From assembly GCA_031262265.1 (NCBI GenBank), contig JAISIB010000191.1, positions 1 to 10,421 of the forward strand: 10,421 nt of DNA, in the 5' to 3' direction. Below are positions 8,320 to 10,421 of this stretch, piece by piece (position 1 is the first letter of the stretch; the number at the start of each line of letters is the position of its first letter). The notes below the pieces were generated by a model that was not told the DNA's origin, did not search any database, and was given only the letters and a program-made list of their open reading frames with translations. The position numbers and the translations under genes are program-made. The stretch is from Prevotellaceae bacterium. GTDB taxonomy: Bacteria; Bacteroidota; Bacteroidia; Bacteroidales; Bacteroidaceae.

Positions 8320-8868
8320 ATGAATATATATTGGCAGCTTTTCACGACATTCTCCCGCATCGGCGCATTTACTTTGGGCGGGGGGTATGCGATGATACCG
8401 CTTATCGAAACCGAGGTCGTGCAGAAACGGCATTGGATAGCCGAAAAAGATTTTCTCGACTTGCTGGCCGTCGCACAGTCGGCTCCCGGCGTATTTGCCG
8501 TCAATATTTCCATTTTTATCGGTTACCGGCTGAAAGGCTTCCGCGGAAGTGTGGTGACCACATTAGGGACGGTGCTTCCTTCGTTCCTTATTATTATACT
8601 CTTGGCCATGTTCTTTCGCACCTACCAAGACAATCCGTACATCGCGCGTATTTTCAAAGGTATCCGGCCGGCCGTTGTGGCACTGATCGCCGTACCCGTA
8701 TTCACGTTGGCACGCACTGCGGGTATTACCCTGCGCACCGTATGGATTCCGATAGTATCTGCTTTGCTGATCTGGCTTTGGGGATTCTCGCCGATCTGGA
8801 TCATTATCATCGCCGGTACGGGCGGATATTTGTGGAAGCGTTTCTACGGTACACATCACACGTCTTAA
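8320..8868 (+). CDS. Chromate (CHR) transporter family protein, first half-size subunit
   Basis: 182-residue hydrophobic protein with a single CHR domain. Visible family features are FTLGGGYAMIPLIE near the N-terminus, an APG motif in the Asp-Leu-Leu-Ala-Val helix (around residues 50-60), and about five hydrophobic segments. It is half the length of classic ChrA (about 400 residues, two CHR domains), so it is a short-chain CHR protein that presumably pairs with the next gene to form the transporter in the inner membrane. Members export chromate or related oxyanions, but many homologs have no proven substrate, so chromate is not assured. It begins six bases after the HTCS stop, which suggests co-transcription and perhaps translational coupling with the regulator. 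Confidence 0.93.
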   Translation: MNIYWQLFTTFSRIGAFTLGGGYAMIPLIETEVVQKRHWIAEKDFLDLLAVAQSAPGVFAVNISIFIGYRLKGFRGSVVTTLGTVLPSFLIIILLAMFFRTYQDNPYIARIFKGIRPAVVALIAVPVFTLARTAGITLRTVWIPIVSALLIWLWGFSPIWIIIIAGTGGYLWKRFYGTHHTS

Positions 8869-8881
8869 AAACGATCGGACT

Positions 8882-9439
8882 ATGACATTACTCTATTTGC
8901 AACTCTTCTACACTTTCTTCAAAATCGGATTATTTGGTTTTGGAGGCGGGTACGCCATGCTATCGCTGATACAAGGAGAAATAGTCAGTCGCTACGAATG
9001 GCTAACGCCGCAAGAGTTTACAGATATAGTAGCAGTTAGCCAAATGACCCCCGGTCCTATCGGCATAAACTCCGCCACGTACGTCGGATACGCCGCCACC
9101 GGTAGCATTTGGGGGTCGGTGATTGCCACCTTTGCCGTCATGCTTCCGTCGTTTGTGTTGATGCTCACCATCAGTCGCTTTATTCTGAAATACCGCGAGC
9201 ATCCGATTTTCATCGGAATCTTTGCCGGATTGCGTCCCGCTATAGTAGGCTTACTTGCCGCCGCTGCTCTTTTGTTGATGACGTCCGATAATTTCGGTTC
9301 TCTCAGGGATGGAAACGACTACACCTTTATTATTAGCATAGCAATCTTTGTCGGTGTATTCATCGGCGCACGCTATTTGCGTATTAACCCCATTTTACTC
9401 ATTTTGCTAAGCGGGCTGATCGGTTTGCTGGTATATTGA
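8882..9439 (+). CDS. Chromate (CHR) transporter family protein, second half-size subunit
   Basis: 185-residue single-domain CHR protein, homologous to its upstream neighbour (FGFGGGYAMLSLIQ; MTPGPIGINSATYVGY, with a clear PGP motif where the first subunit has APG; both have a PAxVxL segment near residue 115). Hydrophobic helices fill most of the length. It starts 13 bases after the first subunit's stop, so the two are almost certainly co-transcribed and form a heteromeric inner-membrane transporter, as known for short-chain CHR pairs. The natural substrate is uncertain. A hairpin terminator follows directly, closing the probable three-gene operon that begins with the HTCS. Confidence 0.94.
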   Translation: MTLLYLQLFYTFFKIGLFGFGGGYAMLSLIQGEIVSRYEWLTPQEFTDIVAVSQMTPGPIGINSATYVGYAATGSIWGSVIATFAVMLPSFVLMLTISRFILKYREHPIFIGIFAGLRPAIVGLLAAAALLLMTSDNFGSLRDGNDYTFIISIAIFVGVFIGARYLRINPILLILLSGLIGLLVY

Positions 9440-9442
9440 AAT

Positions 9443-9478
9443 AAAAAAAGGGGAAGTTTCACAACTTCCCTCTTTTTT
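9443..9478 (+). terminator. Bidirectional hairpin terminator after the CHR genes
   Basis: GGGAAGTT (9451-9458), loop TCAC, AACTTCCC (9463-9470) form a perfect 8-bp stem followed by a T-rich tail (TCTTTTTT), with seven A upstream (9443-9449). It starts a few bases after the stop at 9437-9439. Because of the A run it can also terminate leftward transcription. Confidence 0.87.
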
Positions 9479-9515
9479 CTAACCTTAAATCTAAATCTCT
9501 ATGAAAAAAACGTTG
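9443..9515 (-). ncRNA. Candidate short leftward transcript ending in the hairpin
   Basis: On the minus strand TATCTTTG (9526 to 9519) matches TAnnTTTG exactly, with TTTG (9548 to 9545) 18 nt upstream. A transcript starting near 9513 would run about 70 nt and end at the bidirectional hairpin with a U7 tail. No ORF of meaningful size fits in it. It could be a small RNA, an antisense RNA to the 3' end of the CHR operon mRNA, or a chance arrangement. No known RNA family was recognised. Confidence 0.3.
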
Positions 9516-9518
9516 GTG

Positions 9519-9548
9519 CAAAGATATAGCCTTCTCCCAGAACACAAA
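9519..9548 (-). promoter_or_regulatory. Leftward promoter-like element in the intergenic region
   Basis: TTTG (9548 to 9545), an 18-nt spacer and TATCTTTG followed by CA (9526 to 9517) on the minus strand. This is close to the Bacteroidetes housekeeping pattern but points away from the DUF308 gene, with no protein gene ahead of it before the hairpin. Confidence 0.4.
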
Positions 9549-9663
9549 AGTTTTTATAGTCAAAAAAATACAAAAAGAAAGAACAAATATAAATGCTCCG
9601 TTCGCTATTCGCATTTCCGCTAACATTCTGCCAACAAATGCGTAAGATTTGCACATTTAATCG

Positions 9664-9671
9664 TAGTTTTG
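9664..9671 (+). promoter_or_regulatory. Putative promoter -7 element of the DUF308 gene
   Basis: TAGTTTTG matches TAnnTTTG exactly and lies 24 nt before the ATG at 9696. No TTTG is found at the usual 19-21-nt distance; the only nearby one (9648-9651) is just 12 nt upstream. The start site would fall near 9677, giving a leader of about 19 nt. Confidence 0.45.
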
Positions 9672-9695
9672 TGCCATCAATCTCAACTATAAATT

Positions 9696-10202
9696 ATGAA
9701 TAACTCCATTATGCGCATTATTTGCGCTTGCATCATCGGATTGGTGCTTGTCGTATGGCCGGACTTCGCCGCCAAATATTTGGTAATCACGCTCGGGATA
9801 CTCTTTTTGATTCCGGGATTAGCCGGACTCATTCGCTACTTCTCACACCCTACCTCCACATCGAAACAATTGGATTGGATCTTGCCATTGGCTGCGGGCG
9901 GAAGCACTCTATTCGGGTTAGTACTGCTCATTTTGCCCGACTTCTTTGCCAATGCCATCATGCTTCTTTTGGGCGCCATACTATTATTGGCCGGTAGTCA
10001 GCAACTCTATCAAATCATCGCCGTACGAAAATCCATCCCCCTGCCTGTCGCTTTCTACGTGATGCCTACGCTGATTCTGCTGGCCGGCTTGCTGATTCTA
10101 CTCCACCCTATCGGAACGCGACACACGCTTTCCATCATCGTCGGCTGTACCTTCATCATATACGCAGCCACTGAGTTGGTGAAATATGTGAGGTTGAAAT
10201 AA
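9696..10202 (+). CDS. DUF308 (HdeD-like) integral membrane protein
   Basis: 168-residue protein made almost entirely of hydrophobic helices, about six, arranged as three similar pairs. Each pair has a helix ending in a Pro-Asp or His-Pro turn (VVWPDFAAKYL, LILPDFFANAI, ILLHPIGTRHT) followed by a second helix with a Gly-rich L-G-x-L/I-L-L-x-x-G pattern. This repeat layout and size fit the DUF308 family, to which the E. coli acid-resistance membrane protein HdeD belongs. The function of Bacteroidetes members is not established. It sits alone between the terminator of the CHR operon and the purM promoter and looks monocistronic. No catalytic or binding motif was seen. Confidence 0.85.
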   Translation: MNNSIMRIICACIIGLVLVVWPDFAAKYLVITLGILFLIPGLAGLIRYFSHPTSTSKQLDWILPLAAGGSTLFGLVLLILPDFFANAIMLLLGAILLLAGSQQLYQIIAVRKSIPLPVAFYVMPTLILLAGLLILLHPIGTRHTLSIIVGCTFIIYAATELVKYVRLK

Positions 10203-10246
10203 AATTTTCCGAGTATCTTGTCATCACAAGCTCCTTTGATATTTTA

Positions 10247-10278
10247 TTTGCATACGGGGAAAAAAACGCTTACTTTTG
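10247..10278 (+). promoter_or_regulatory. Near-consensus promoter of purM
   Basis: TTTG at 10247-10250, a 20-nt spacer and TACTTTTG at 10271-10278 reproduce the Bacteroidetes sigma-ABfr promoter pattern in both boxes and spacing. The start site would be near 10284, about 16 nt before the ATG at 10300. No purine riboswitch or operator was recognised in the short leader. Confidence 0.75.
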
Positions 10279-10299
10279 TGCACCCATATTTATCCGCTT

Positions 10300-10421
10300 A
10301 TGAATACAAATCAACGATATATGATGCGTGGAGTATCGGCTTCCAAAGAAGACGTACATAACGCGATCAAACACATTGATAAAGGACTTTTTCCAAAAGC
10401 ATTCTGCAAAATTATTCCCGA
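10300..10421 (+). CDS. purM: Phosphoribosylformylglycinamidine cyclo-ligase (AIR synthase), N-terminal 40 residues
   Basis: Partial gene running off the right edge. The visible protein contains RYMMRGVSASKEDVHNAI, then KHIDKGLFPKAFCKIIP, which I recognise from memory as the characteristic start of the Bacteroidales AIR synthase (PurM-like ATP-dependent enzyme of purine synthesis, converting FGAM to AIR). The ATP-binding and catalytic parts lie outside the window, so the call rests on this N-terminal signature alone. The start is set by the promoter just upstream and by the recognised N-terminus. It has its own promoter and is not part of the operons to its left. Confidence 0.78.
   Translation, partial: MNTNQRYMMRGVSASKEDVHNAIKHIDKGLFPKAFCKIIP

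Noticed and set aside
8331..8885. 184-codon open frame in a second frame of the same strand as the first CHR gene
   Set aside because: The CHR frame has recognisable family motifs and hydrophobic helices; this one is Arg/His-rich without motifs.
9501..9626. 41-codon rightward frame starting MKKTLVQRY
   Set aside because: Lys/Ser/Tyr-rich from AT-rich DNA, sits just after a terminator, has no promoter and no motif; not supported as a gene.
9459..9656. 65-codon leftward open frame in the intergenic region
   Set aside because: It runs into the terminator hairpin, has no recognisable motif, and spans the leftward promoter-like element; probably chance.
9648..9671. TTTG 12 nt upstream of TAnnTTTG, seen here and also before the left lipoprotein gene, as a special promoter class
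   Set aside because: Only two cases in AT-rich DNA where TTTG is common; likely coincidence.
10211..10233. Small hairpin CTTGT-CATC-ACAAG after the DUF308 gene as a terminator
   Set aside because: Only a 5-bp stem with a bulged extension and no clean T run; too weak to call.
1..10421. CRISPR arrays, tRNA or rRNA genes, insertion sequences, integrase sites
   Set aside because: No repeat-spacer pattern, cloverleaf-like tRNA sequence, rRNA signature, transposase or terminal inverted repeats were seen.

Overview
The window looks like chromosomal DNA from a member of the Bacteroidales, probably gut Bacteroides or a close relative. The evidence is a full hybrid two-component system (HTCS), lipoproteins of the LruC/DUF4842 type, promoters fitting the Bacteroidetes pattern (TTTG about 19-21 nt upstream of TAnnTTTG), and a Bacteroidales-type purM start. 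The genus cannot be fixed from the sequence alone.

Layout. Positions 1-3903 hold two leftward paralogous lipoprotein genes in tandem; the left one runs off the window. Both have a lipobox ending at Cys21, a shared N-terminal domain and a repetitive, probably beta-solenoid middle. The complete 792-residue copy adds a C-terminal LruC/DUF4842 domain. A strong leftward terminator separates them, and the left gene has its own promoter with a striking pair of 16-bp near-palindromes spaced 21 bp apart just upstream. A 318-bp divergent region leads to a rightward 1363-residue HTCS (periplasmic propellers, Y_Y_Y domain, membrane helix, histidine kinase, receiver, AraC-type DNA-binding domain). Six bases after its stop begins a pair of half-size chromate (CHR) transporter genes, so these three genes probably form one operon ending in a hairpin terminator.

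To the right are a DUF308/HdeD-like membrane protein with its own promoter, and the first 40 codons of purM (purine synthesis) behind a near-consensus promoter. Between the CHR operon and the DUF308 gene lies a possible leftward small transcript bounded by a promoter-like element and the bidirectional hairpin.

Working picture (inference): the HTCS senses a periplasmic ligand and drives one or both surface lipoprotein genes, and possibly its own CHR transporter operon. No SusC/SusD pair or glycoside hydrolase is visible here, so this is not an obvious polysaccharide utilization locus within the window. purM and the DUF308 gene appear to be unrelated neighbours.
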